From an uncultured Chloroflexus sp. (lineage in GTDB: Bacteria > Chloroflexota > Chloroflexia > Chloroflexales > Chloroflexaceae): a stretch of DNA of 64,000 nucleotides. Positions 9,673-17,788 of the stretch are shown here, piece after piece. Position 1 is the first letter of the stretch; each line of letters starts with the position of its first letter. The stretch lies in NCBI RefSeq assembly GCF_937951745.1, contig NZ_CALFBQ010000007.1, forward strand, positions 1-64,000, given 5' to 3'. The notes under the pieces are model-generated. The model had not been told where the DNA came from. It saw only the letters and a list, made by a program, of their open reading frames with translations, and made no database searches. The translations under genes were made by a program, and so were the position numbers.

Positions 9673-10404
9673 TCACTCAAGAATCAGTCGCGTCCGTTGG
9701 AAGCGCCGCATCGCCGCGCCGATCAACACGCTGTCGATCACGGCCAATACAGCAATCGCAGTTAGCACCGCTTGTGGCACATTCCAACCAGCAATGAGAT
9801 GCAACAGCCGTTCTTGCCACGCTGCCGGCAATGCCTGTAGGCCAAACGTCGGCACAAAGATTAACAACATCACCGCGATGCTCAACATTTGTGTGGCTTG
9901 CTGCACAGTTTTCGCCCGCAGCGACACCAAGATTCCCGCGCCGGCAGCGAGGCCGCCGCTGAGCAACGAGATGCCGATCACGCCTAACGCTACTGCTGGC
10001 GGGTAGAAGAGCAAGCGCCCTTCACCGTGAACGAGGTTGATGGTGATCAGCCCTACCAGCAGGCTGACCCACGTGAGTCCGACCCCATACGCCAACGCGG
10101 CCAGTAGTTTGCCGAATAAAATCGCCTGATCGGCCAGTCGGCTGGCGAGCAAGGTTTCCAGCGTGTGCCGTTCGCGTTCGCCAGCAAACGAATCCGCCAC
10201 AACCGCATTGACCAGAAAGAGCGGTACCCAGCTCCAGTAGATGAGCGTGATCGGTGACTCAACCCACGATTTGCCCATTTGCCACGGTAACAAGATACCG
10301 AAGGAAAGGATCATGAAGAGGATGCCAAATTTGCCAACCCGATCGCCAAAGTTGAACGCCTCTTGCAGCTCTTTGCGCATGACTGTCCAGACATCAGTAA
10401 GCAT
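9673..10404 (-). CDS. ABC-2 type transporter permease
   Basis: Membrane subunit of an ABC exporter. The 243 residues contain about six hydrophobic segments and begin with VWTVMRKELQEAF, typical of ABC-2 permeases of the NatB/YhaP kind. The cytosolic segment DSFAGERERHTLETLLASR is a hallmark coupling loop of that group. The start overlaps the end of the ATPase gene by 11 bp, so the two are translationally coupled. It is the last gene of a four-gene minus-strand operon. The exported substrate is not predictable. Confidence 0.88.
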   Translation of the reverse strand: MLTDVWTVMRKELQEAFNFGDRVGKFGILFMILSFGILLPWQMGKSWVESPITLIYWSWVPLFLVNAVVADSFAGERERHTLETLLASRLADQAILFGKLLAALAYGVGLTWVSLLVGLITINLVHGEGRLLFYPPAVALGVIGISLLSGGLAAGAGILVSLRAKTVQQATQMLSIAVMLLIFVPTFGLQALPAAWQERLLHLIAGWNVPQAVLTAIAVLAVIDSVLIGAAMRRFQRTRLILE

Positions 10405-11335
10405 GGGCTTCCTCCTCTTCCATCAAGGTCAGGAAGACCGCTTCGAGACTGGCATGGCTGCGGCGCACTTCTTCGATCTGTCCGCCGTGCTCAACCACTA
10501 GCTTCACCAGCGAGGCCGGATCGCTCGCGGTGGCGAGTTCGATCAGCAGGCGCGAGCCGTTGGCTTCCACTCGCTTCACAGCCGGTTGGGATTGGAGAAC
10601 CGTCACGACATGCGGCGTGAAAGCGCGCCCGATGATTTCGAGGTGCAGCGTTTCATGGCGGCGTAGCTCGGCGAGACTGCCTTGCGCCAACAGCCGCCCT
10701 TGCCGGATAATCCCGACTCGGTGGCAGAGTTTCTCGGCTTCGGCGAGATTGTGCGTGGTGAGAAAGACGGTCACCCCTTCGCGTTCAACCAGTGTGCGCA
10801 GATCGTCGCGCAATACGGCGGCAGCAATGGGATCAAGGCCAGCAGTTGGTTCGTCGAGGAAGATGAGTTGGGGCCGGTGCAAAAGCGCGCGCGCAATCGC
10901 GAGCTTCTGCTTCATACCGCGGCTCCACATCTTGACCTGTTCGTTGCGTCGTTCCCACAATCCCAACGGCTCTAACAGTTCGCGGATGCGTTGGTTGCGC
11001 TCGGCAGCCGGCATTCGCCAGATACGCCCATAGTAATCAAGGTTGTCAGCGGCACTCAGCCGTTCATATAAGCCAGCGTGTTCCAGCAGTGCGCCGGTGC
11101 GCTCACGCACCTCGGCAGCTTGCTGCGGCACCGGCAAGCCTAACACCTCGATCTGGCCGGCATCGGGTTGTAATAAACCTAGCAACAGCCGGATCGTAGT
11201 TGTCTTGCCCGATCCGTTTGGTCCCAAAAAGCCGAAAATTTCACCCTGCCGGACTTCAAGCGTCAATTGGTCAACTGCTCGCACCGGGCCAAAGGTGCGG
11301 GTCAGTTGCTGGGTGCGGATGGCGAACGTGTTCAT
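10394..11335 (-). CDS. ABC transporter ATP-binding protein
   Basis: ATPase subunit energising the adjacent ABC-2 permease. The ATG at 11335 (MNTFAIRTQQL) has AGAGG upstream and gives 313 residues; a longer reading to 11374 lacks such support. Walker A is GPNGSGKTT, the Q-loop follows, the signature is WSRGMKQKLAIARAL, and Walker B is LIFLDEPTAGLD followed by a switch histidine in TTHNLAEAE. The C-terminal 90 residues form the accessory domain common to DrrA/NatA-type exporters. The gene lies 42 bp after a winged-helix regulator that may control it. Confidence 0.93.
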   Translation of the reverse strand: MNTFAIRTQQLTRTFGPVRAVDQLTLEVRQGEIFGFLGPNGSGKTTTIRLLLGLLQPDAGQIEVLGLPVPQQAAEVRERTGALLEHAGLYERLSAADNLDYYGRIWRMPAAERNQRIRELLEPLGLWERRNEQVKMWSRGMKQKLAIARALLHRPQLIFLDEPTAGLDPIAAAVLRDDLRTLVEREGVTVFLTTHNLAEAEKLCHRVGIIRQGRLLAQGSLAELRRHETLHLEIIGRAFTPHVVTVLQSQPAVKRVEANGSRLLIELATASDPASLVKLVVEHGGQIEEVRRSHASLEAVFLTLMEEEEAHAY

Positions 11336-11377
11336 TATGCGCCTCTGATCGACTAGCTTCCCAACGGCCACCACTCT

Positions 11378-11695
11378 CTACCCCGCCGGTGCCGGCATTA
11401 TAGCTGGCGGCTCATCACTATTGCCGGTGGCGGCCACCAGATGGTGCAAACTGCACCAGTAGTACTGAAACGCTTCCTTGCCGGTCTCGGTCAACGAACA
11501 AAGGGTCAATGGCGACTTGCCGCGATAGGTCTTCTCGATCCGCACATAGCCGGCCTGTTCGAGTTTGGCGAGATGAACCGATAAATTCCCTTTGCTGAGG
11601 CCGGTCTCGCGTTGCAAAAAGAGGAAATCGGCGCTATCGACCGTATACAGCAGCGCAACGATCATCAGGCGCGCCGGTTCATGAATGACGATCAA
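11378..11695 (-). CDS. winged-helix transcriptional regulator (HTH_27 type) with an apparently frameshifted 5' end
   Basis: DNA-binding regulator of the small MarR/ArsR-like class: IHEPARLMIVALL, FLFLQRETGLSKGNLSVHL (recognition helix) and LEQAGYVRIEK (wing). The readable frame offers only a TTG start at 11695 without a Shine-Dalgarno sequence. By contrast, ATGs at 11729 and 11726 overlap the upstream stop codon and follow GAGG at good spacing. They encode MKLQLHQLASLDR in another frame, which hits TGA after three more codons. Homologues I recall read LDR-x-IHEPARL without a break, so two bases seem lost (or one gained) near 11695. The gene could be inactive, or the sequence could be wrong. 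It probably regulates the neighbouring ABC exporter. Confidence 0.75.
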   Translation of the reverse strand: MIVIHEPARLMIVALLYTVDSADFLFLQRETGLSKGNLSVHLAKLEQAGYVRIEKTYRGKSPLTLCSLTETGKEAFQYYWCSLHHLVAATGNSDEPPAIMPAPAG

Positions 11696-11725
11696 GACTG
11701 GCCAGTTGGTGTAGCTGGAGTTTCA

Positions 11726-12334
11726 TCATGATACCTCGATCGATGTGTGTTGGAGATAGCGGTAGAGCGTGACACTGCCGCTAATCAGCATCCACGCGCC
11801 TGCCGTTGCGATCACCAGACTGGCGCCGAGAAAACCATTCACTGGCGTCCAGTGCATGAATATGCCAAGTGCCGTCACAAATGCAGCTAAGGCGTAGAAG
11901 CGCCGCATACCAAGATATGCACCGAGGTAGCCCAAGCCGGCGGCCAAGGTCGCGCCCATAAGCACCGGCATCCATGCCTCGGCGAGCTGGACATTGAAGG
12001 TGAGGTTGGCCAATGCGATGCCTACCCCGATTCCCACCAACCCACCGAGCGCGCGTTGCCATCGAGGCGGTTGGCGATAGGCGACATAACCGGTGCGCGG
12101 GTAAGTGATGCGTATCTTGAGCGCGTGGAGGATCGTTCTGCCTAACAGGATCAGCGGGATTAGCGCGAGCGGTAGCAAGAGATTGGTCCAGTCGGCGATG
12201 TTGGCCGGCGCTGACAATAGTATAAGCTGGACAGAGCCGGTGAACAAAAAGATGCTGCCGATCAGCAATTCCGGCAAACCGTCGATCATCCAGTAGCGCC
12301 GAGTGCGTTGACTGAGGTCGGGAACCGGGTTCAT
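11726..12334 (-). CDS. polytopic membrane protein of unknown function
   Basis: I do not recognise the family. The 202 residues contain about five to six hydrophobic segments: WMIDGLPELLIGSIFLF, a leucine-rich segment near 50-70, and three further ones up to residue 190. A basic cytosolic stretch (YPRTGYVAYRQPPRWQRA) lies near residues 78-95. It is the first gene of the operon with the winged-helix regulator and the two ABC exporter genes, and its stop codon overlaps the likely start of the regulator. A role as sensor or accessory for the exporter is a guess from position only. Confidence 0.75.
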   Translation of the reverse strand: MNPVPDLSQRTRRYWMIDGLPELLIGSIFLFTGSVQLILLSAPANIADWTNLLLPLALIPLILLGRTILHALKIRITYPRTGYVAYRQPPRWQRALGGLVGIGVGIALANLTFNVQLAEAWMPVLMGATLAAGLGYLGAYLGMRRFYALAAFVTALGIFMHWTPVNGFLGASLVIATAGAWMLISGSVTLYRYLQHTSIEVS

Positions 12335-12424
12335 GGCTACACTTTTTGTAAACTGGTCTGTGTTACAAACCTGTTTTTACTATAAGACAACCGGGATGAG
12401 CTTGTCAGGGATTTTTAGGCGGGA

Positions 12425-12780
12425 GCAAGCCCTCACCTCAGCCTTCCCCCTCCGAGGTCAAGGGCGGACAGAGCGTATGAACGTAGATGCAGGTTATGGC
12501 CTTAGAATGGGTCATTTGACCCTCGTCCCCAACCCTGTTCCCACTAACGCGGGAGCGGGGCGCTGCTCTGTTTCGCTGTAGCAATATCTTTGCCGCCAAT
12601 CCGGCGATTCCCCCTCTCCTGCCGTGAGGAAGGAAAGGAGGGGCGGGGGTGAGGGCTACCACCGAGTTGCAGGGGAATAGCCTCAAAGAGATACAAAAAC
12701 CACAACAATTTTTTGTGCTGCTTGGGTCTTTGTAGTGGCTATTCCCCACCTCATAGCGGGAGAGGAGGCCGGGGGGAACT
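12425..12780. repeat. cluster of GC-rich dispersed repeats (CCCCTCTCC...GGAGAGG type)
   Basis: The 500 bp between the membrane protein and the zinc-ribbon gene hold no convincing gene. They contain at least three degenerate copies of a palindromic motif built from CCCCTCTCC or CCCCCTCTCC, a short loop, and GAGAGG/GGAGGGG followed by GGGGTGAGGG. Related copies occur at 36700-36845, 43675-43921 and 51072-51215. Confidence 0.65.
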
Positions 12781-12781
12781 C

Positions 12782-12829
12782 AGCCCGCGCAGCGGGCTTC
12801 GTAATCGTAGCCCGGCCCTTCAGGGCCGG
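12782..12829 (-). terminator. double hairpin downstream of the zinc-ribbon gene
   Basis: Two consecutive perfect stems: AGCCCGC/GCGGGCT (12782-12798, loop GCA) and CCGGCCC/GGGCCGG (12812-12829, loop TTCA). They lie just after the stop codon of the minus-strand gene ending at 12838. There is no T-run. They may be a REP-like repeat that also ends transcripts. Confidence 0.5.
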
Positions 12830-12837
12830 ACTCCCTC

Positions 12838-13941
12838 TTACCGCTGCCGGATCGTGATCTCGTCGAAGCGCACGATGATCCCGCTCTCATCGAAACTGGT
12901 GACCGCCAACCCAACCTCGCCGCGAGTAAAGGTCGGATCGCGCGTCTGCTCCAACCGGCGGTCGTTGATGTACAGCGTAATCTCGTCGCCGCGCAGCTCG
13001 ACCCGCATGCGGTTGTTTCCCGGTTTAATGGCCTCGTGCTGCGTCCAGTCAATGATCGTCTCCCACTGATTATCTTCCAGCAATTCAAGCGCGTAGTAAC
13101 CGTCGTTCGAGACGCTAAACAAGTAGAAGTTGTCTGCGTCTTGATAGTGAAAGATCAATCCGGCGGCGCCAGCCGGACTATTGCGCGGGATTGAATAACT
13201 TGCCTTGATCACGACATTGCGATAGCTGCCGTCAACGAGTGCCCACACCAACAGCTCCGGCTCCTTGACTTCGATGATGTAGTTTCCCTGCTCGTAAGCG
13301 TAGCGCGCCCTGCTGTCTTCACTAGTGCCTAAGTTGCTGTCCGCTGGGTTCTCGAAATCATCGCGGAAGACAATCTCGCCGCCAATCACTGATTCCACTG
13401 CACCGCCACCGCTTGTAGAAGGCTCTCCGGTAACAGGGGTCGGTGTATTGGTCACGTCGCTGAAGCTAAATGAGGACAGCGAGATCACGATAAAGACGCA
13501 TGCGCCAATAAAGATGAGCAGCAGCAAGCCAATACCGCCAACCAGCAACCAGATGAGCTTGTTGTTCGGAGGGGTAGCTTGCATCTCGACGCTCGATGGA
13601 ATCTGGTGCGGCGGAGGACTGCTGGCCGGTATCCCATACGATGGTGGTGGCGGTATGAAAGGATCGGGCGGGCTGCTGGCGCTTTGGGTGGGCGGAATGA
13701 CCGGTGGAGTAGGTGGGGCGGCGGGCCGGTCGGGCGGGATGATGGTGGTCGGCGGGGCGGCGGGCCGCTCCGGCGGGATGATGGTGGTCGGCGGGGCGGC
13801 TGGCTGGTCGGGCGGGATGATGGTGGTCGGCGGGGCGACCTTTTCTGGCACGCGCGCGCCGCACTCCGGGCAAAAACGGTCGTTCGCCGTTAGTTTGTGG
13901 CCGCATTGCGGGCAAAAAGATGGTTGTTGCGGTTCACTCAT
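12838..13941 (-). CDS. zinc-ribbon, proline-repeat, single-pass membrane protein with C-terminal LamG-like domain
   Basis: The 367-residue protein starts at an ATG with AGGAG 6 nt upstream. An N-terminal zinc ribbon has paired CPQC and CPEC motifs within the first 30 residues. Three near-identical 13-residue proline-rich units (APPTTIIPPDRPA type) follow, then a longer proline-rich stretch, then one strong membrane segment near residue 130-155. The C-terminal 190 residues begin with FRDDFENP and continue as a beta-rich domain (AGLIFHYQDADNFYLF, MRVELRGDEITLYIND). This resembles concanavalin/DUF1080-type sugar-binding sandwiches. The topology suggests a cytosolic zinc ribbon tethered to an extracellular domain. 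The role is unknown. Similar zinc-ribbon membrane proteins are common in Chloroflexota. Confidence 0.85.
   Translation of the reverse strand: MSEPQQPSFCPQCGHKLTANDRFCPECGARVPEKVAPPTTIIPPDQPAAPPTTIIPPERPAAPPTTIIPPDRPAAPPTPPVIPPTQSASSPPDPFIPPPPSYGIPASSPPPHQIPSSVEMQATPPNNKLIWLLVGGIGLLLLIFIGACVFIVISLSSFSFSDVTNTPTPVTGEPSTSGGGAVESVIGGEIVFRDDFENPADSNLGTSEDSRARYAYEQGNYIIEVKEPELLVWALVDGSYRNVVIKASYSIPRNSPAGAAGLIFHYQDADNFYLFSVSNDGYYALELLEDNQWETIIDWTQHEAIKPGNNRMRVELRGDEITLYINDRRLEQTRDPTFTRGEVGLAVTSFDESGIIVRFDEITIRQR
13721..13837. repeat. 39-bp tandem repeat, three units, in coding sequence
   Basis: Units at 13721-13759, 13760-13798 and 13799-13837 differ at few positions. They encode the 13-residue proline-rich units of the zinc-ribbon protein. 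The period is a multiple of three, so unit gain or loss would keep the frame. Confidence 0.85.
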
Positions 13942-14101
13942 ATCTACTCCTGATCAGTGCGTGACCTCTCTGTGTCGATGGGTGGCCGGGAACGTGCGCC
14001 GCCGGCCCGCTGGCGCAGGGCCTCAGCGTGCGTGCTGCCAGTCCGTGGTACGCCAACCTCGCGCCTAGGCGAACCAGCCGCCGCCGAGTAGTGCAAATCG
14101 T

Positions 14102-15175
14102 TCACTCATTGGCCAATATCTCACCTAACGCTGCAATACAAGCGTGGTTCTCGTCATCGGTACCGAACGAAATCCGAATCCAACCCGGCAACCCCCAACC
14201 ACTGAGCGGCGTCACCAGCACCCCGCGCTAGGCTAGTGCCGCTGCCAGCCCCTGATCGTCAGCCACCGCCACAGCTACGAAGTTTGTCTCGCCGGGAATG
14301 ACGGTCAAGCCTACGGCTCGCAAACCCTCGCTCAGCACCGTGCGGCTGTGCGCAGCGTGGGCCAACGATCGTGCGAGATGTTCGGCGTCATCGAGCGCAG
14401 CTAGGCCGGCAATCTGCGCCAACGAATTGACGTTGAAGACGGGCCGCGCCCGTTCCAGATAGGCGATCAGTTCAGGCACAAAGGCATACCCAAGCCGCAG
14501 ACCGGCCAATCCGTGGATTTTGGCAAAGGTGCGCAACAGCAGCAGATTATCGCGTCCGGCCCGGATGAGTGGCGGCAGATCGGGAAAGTCGGGCCGGGTG
14601 ACAAACTCGATATAGGCTTCATCCACCACCACCAGTACCTCATCCGGCACCTGATCGAGGAAAGTGCGCAGTTCCGCCTCCCCGACCGTCGTGCCAGTGG
14701 GATTATTGGGATTGCAGACGAAGACGAGCCGGGTGTTCGGCGTGATCGCTGCGGCCATTGCCGGTAAGTCATGAGTCATATCGCGCAGCGGAATCTGGCG
14801 CGCAATCGCGCCTTGCGCCTGTATGCGCCGCACGTAGCTGATGAATGAGCCGTGTGCTAGCACCGCTTCATCGCCTTCTCTCAGCATGGCATGGCAAATC
14901 AACATAATTAATTCGTCAGAGCCATTGCCTAGCATCACGCTTTCCGGGGCAAGCTGGACGCGCGCGGCGAGCGCATGCTTGAGCGCTACCCCGCCGGCGT
15001 CAGGGTAGCGATGGAGTTCGGCCAACGCTGCTTGCACCGCGGCCACTGCCCGTGGTGATGGCCCTAAGGGGTTTTCGTTGGCAACCATGCGAATCGGTGG
15101 CCGCCCTGCCGGCCCAAGTCGCGGTGGCGGCGCCGGTGAGAGGGCTTGGAGAAACAGCTTCTTTCGGATCGGCAC
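14102..15175 (-). pseudogene. hisC: histidinol-phosphate aminotransferase gene interrupted by an in-frame TAG
   Basis: PLP enzyme of histidine biosynthesis, fold type I. The N-terminal part carries VANENPLGPSP, GNGSDELI, CNPNNPTGT and VVDEAYIEF, then the PLP-lysine region TFAKIHGLAGLRLGY. A GTG at 15175 preceded by GGAG at 8 nt is the likely start. Translation stops at a TAG at 14230-14228, yet the same frame continues for 41 perfectly homologous residues to a TGA at 14102. These include GWIRISFGT, whose arginine binds the substrate carboxylate in the family. One C-to-T change (CAG to TAG) explains everything. The stop would remove this arginine, so the product is probably inactive unless the codon is read through or the base is an error. 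Confidence 0.85.
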
Positions 15176-15247
15176 AGGCAATACTCCGGGTCACTGCAAA
15201 TCTGTCGTATGGTAATGATACGGCGGTTTGCATGATGTTCTTCGTTA

Positions 15248-15282
15248 TCATTGCGAGGGTGCGCAATGCCCGCAGCAGTCTC
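15248..15282. repeat. dispersed repeat TCATTGCGAGGG...GCAGCAGTCTC, copy 1
   Basis: A TCATTGCGAGGG arm and a CCCGCAGCAGTCTC arm enclose a variable centre. ATTGC and GCAAT-like ends make it an imperfect palindrome. A second copy lies 118 bp away and a third at 43616. Confidence 0.7.
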
Positions 15283-15365
15283 TGTGAGGGTGGGAGTTGC
15301 CTGCTGTTTGCCCCGCCGTGCCGGTGCGAGCCACCGGTGGCGGCAACCCACCGTCTTCTCCATTG

Positions 15366-15400
15366 TCATTGCGAGGGTGCGTCACACCCGCAGCAATCTC
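15366..15400. repeat. dispersed repeat TCATTGCGAGGG...GCAGCAATCTC, copy 2
   Basis: Same arms as copy 1 and the same 35-bp length, with a different centre. The remaining sequence from 15182 to 15583 holds no gene that I can support. Confidence 0.7.
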
Positions 15401-15583
15401 CTGCGAGAGTGAGATGAAACCACTGTTCATTCATTGCTATTGCGCGTCATCCAACCCTAAATCGCTCGCTTGCAGCAGCAATTGCCTGAGGGTAGGACGA
15501 TACGTTCCATCGCCTCACCCCATTGCAATGATCTGAAGGTGCAGGATCTGACTGCCGTTTGCTCCACCATTGTCGCTTTTTGC

Positions 15584-17788
15584 TCACCATCCCTCATTCC
15601 CTACTCCCATCTCTCGTGGCCGCTCAACCGGCAACAACACCATAAATGTGCTACCCTGCCCTTCGCGGCTCTCGATCCAAATCTGGCCGCCGTGCAACTG
15701 CATAATCTCGCGGCTCAGATACAAACCGAGGCCCAATCCCTCGCCCCGCCGCCCCGGTGACCGGTAATAGCGTTGGAAGACCCGTTCTTGTTCGCTCACC
15801 GGAATGCCTAGCCCTTGATCGCTGACGCTGATCAAGACTGCTGGCGCGCTGTTAGCCGGCAGCAACGCGCTGCGCAGGCGTACGCTGATCACACTATCGG
15901 GTGGGCTGTATTTAATCGCGTTGTTGAGCAAGTTGGTCAATACTTGCCGGATGCGGACAGCATCGCAGACGATGAGTAATTCGGTAGTTTCGGTTTCGAG
16001 CAAGAGTTCACGATTGCCAGCGCTAGGCCGCTGTTGGTCAATCACTTGCTGGGCCAGCATCACCAGATTGGTTGGCTGGTATTGGAGATCGAACTGGCCG
16101 GCGTCGAGCCGTGACACATCGAGTAGGTTATCAACGAGACGCAGCATATGGGCGACTTGCTGGATGAGGATGGTCAGCCCGTGAATATCGCGCGGATCGC
16201 CGTCACGCTGCTGTTCGCGGCGGAGCAGGTGATCGGCATAGCTGCGCACCGCCGCCAGCGGGCTGCGCAGTTCATGCGCAGCCACGGCCAGAAACTCGTC
16301 TTTGGCGCGCTGTACCTTCTGGTTGGTTGTGATGTCGCGGAAGGTGATCACTGCTCCTTCCACATCACCTTGTTCGTTCACCGCCGGCGCGCCAGTGAAG
16401 CTGAAAAAGCGTTCGCTCCCGTCTGCCCGCCGGCGCATCAACCGGTAGTCGTAGAAGGTGTTGCCGCGCAAGGCGCGGGTAAATGGCAGATCGTCAGGCG
16501 TCAGCGGATTGCCGTCTAAATCGCGCAAATCGTATAAGTCAGGAATGGCAGCCAACGGCATCTCAAAGCTGAGGTTGTCTTGTTCGAGCAATTCATGCGC
16601 CGCCTGATTGGCCAAGGTTAAGCGTCCGTAACGATCACAGAGCAGCACCCCCTCGGCAATTGACTCGACGACCGTATTCAGCTTGCGACGCTCGCGCTGG
16701 CTGTCTTCATACAACCGCACGTTGGCAATCGCAAAACCGACCTGATTGCAGATCGGCATCAGCAAGTCCTTATCGATCTGGCTGGTCAAGTCAAGACCGC
16801 CAAAGAGGGCTAACACGCCGGTCACAGTGCCGCCGGCCAGCAAGGGCAAGTAGGCGGCAGCCGTCATCCCGGCGGCGATCAATGCCGTCTCGCCACGTTC
16901 GCTCAGCAGGGGCCGGATCGCCGGTTGGCCGTAACGCACGACTTCGGCGCATGGACTAGCATCAACCGGCGCTTGATCAAAACAGGCCAACGCAGCCACA
17001 TCAATCCCGTGCCATGCATCGATCTGTAGGCGTTCTTGCGCCGGATCGAAGATCAGGAGCGCGCCCCTGTGGGCCGGGGTCAATTCCAACACGACGGTGA
17101 GCACACTCTGCACCAGATCCGTCAAATCGGCCGCGGTACTAATTGAGGTAACGACAGCGTCAAACGCTTTCAACCGCTGATTGCTCCGCCGGATCTCATC
17201 GTACAACTGGGCATTGCGGATGGCCGCCGCGACAATGCTGGTGATCATTTCGAGATTGTCCGGCTCCAGCTCCAGTGGTTCGGTATCAACGCCAATGAGT
17301 TCGAGTACACCAACAAACTGATTGCCGGCGCGCAATGGCGTGGCCGTAATCGTCAAGCTGCGCGGCACGAGATCGCTTAACTCTTGAAAGATGGTTTGGG
17401 CCTGCGCCGAGACCAACCCCTGCAATTCGCGGTAGCTATGCTCGCCGTGCTGTTGCACGATAGTGTCACGTTGCCATGCTAGACCGGCCACGCCCTCGCC
17501 TATCCGCAATTTAATTTGCCGCCATTGCGCTTCGAGGAGCGGTGGCATCGTTAACCCAGCCTGCGCCACTGGTTGCAATCCGCTAGGTGTGGCGAGCCAG
17601 AGGATCGCCGCGCGCAGCGCCGGCCCAACCTCAACAAAACTGCCGACCAGCGCCGGAAAGAGCCGTTCTGGCTCTTGCAACGCCAGCCATGCAGTGCTCG
17701 CCTGCATCCAACGCCGCACCCGCTCGGTTGGGATAAAGCGTGTATGAGGTTGGGTCATTGCGGCTAATTCTTGTTGCGGCTCGGTCAT
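15584..17788 (-). CDS. soluble sensor histidine kinase (GAF-GAF-PAS-HisKA-HATPase)
   Basis: Cytoplasmic sensor kinase with no membrane segment. I start at the ATG at 17788, which shares ATGA with the epimerase stop and follows GGAG about 10 nt upstream; this gives 734 residues. Two GAF domains occupy about 40-190 and 215-350, each ending in the helix IRNAQLYDEI or IANVRLYEDS. A PAS domain follows (VVESIAEGVLLCDRYGRL, to about 490). The H-box is AAHELRSPLAAVRSY with H505. The ATPase domain has NLLNNAIKYSP, DQGLGIP and GLGLGLYLSREI. No receiver is fused and no regulator is adjacent. Coupling to the epimerase gene is through overlap only; a functional link is uncertain. Confidence 0.92.
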   Translation of the reverse strand: MTEPQQELAAMTQPHTRFIPTERVRRWMQASTAWLALQEPERLFPALVGSFVEVGPALRAAILWLATPSGLQPVAQAGLTMPPLLEAQWRQIKLRIGEGVAGLAWQRDTIVQQHGEHSYRELQGLVSAQAQTIFQELSDLVPRSLTITATPLRAGNQFVGVLELIGVDTEPLELEPDNLEMITSIVAAAIRNAQLYDEIRRSNQRLKAFDAVVTSISTAADLTDLVQSVLTVVLELTPAHRGALLIFDPAQERLQIDAWHGIDVAALACFDQAPVDASPCAEVVRYGQPAIRPLLSERGETALIAAGMTAAAYLPLLAGGTVTGVLALFGGLDLTSQIDKDLLMPICNQVGFAIANVRLYEDSQRERRKLNTVVESIAEGVLLCDRYGRLTLANQAAHELLEQDNLSFEMPLAAIPDLYDLRDLDGNPLTPDDLPFTRALRGNTFYDYRLMRRRADGSERFFSFTGAPAVNEQGDVEGAVITFRDITTNQKVQRAKDEFLAVAAHELRSPLAAVRSYADHLLRREQQRDGDPRDIHGLTILIQQVAHMLRLVDNLLDVSRLDAGQFDLQYQPTNLVMLAQQVIDQQRPSAGNRELLLETETTELLIVCDAVRIRQVLTNLLNNAIKYSPPDSVISVRLRSALLPANSAPAVLISVSDQGLGIPVSEQERVFQRYYRSPGRRGEGLGLGLYLSREIMQLHGGQIWIESREGQGSTFMVLLPVERPREMGVGNEGW

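Noticed and set aside
13721-13837. Short direct repeats that could suggest a CRISPR array
   Set aside because: The units are contiguous without spacers and encode protein; no cas genes are present.
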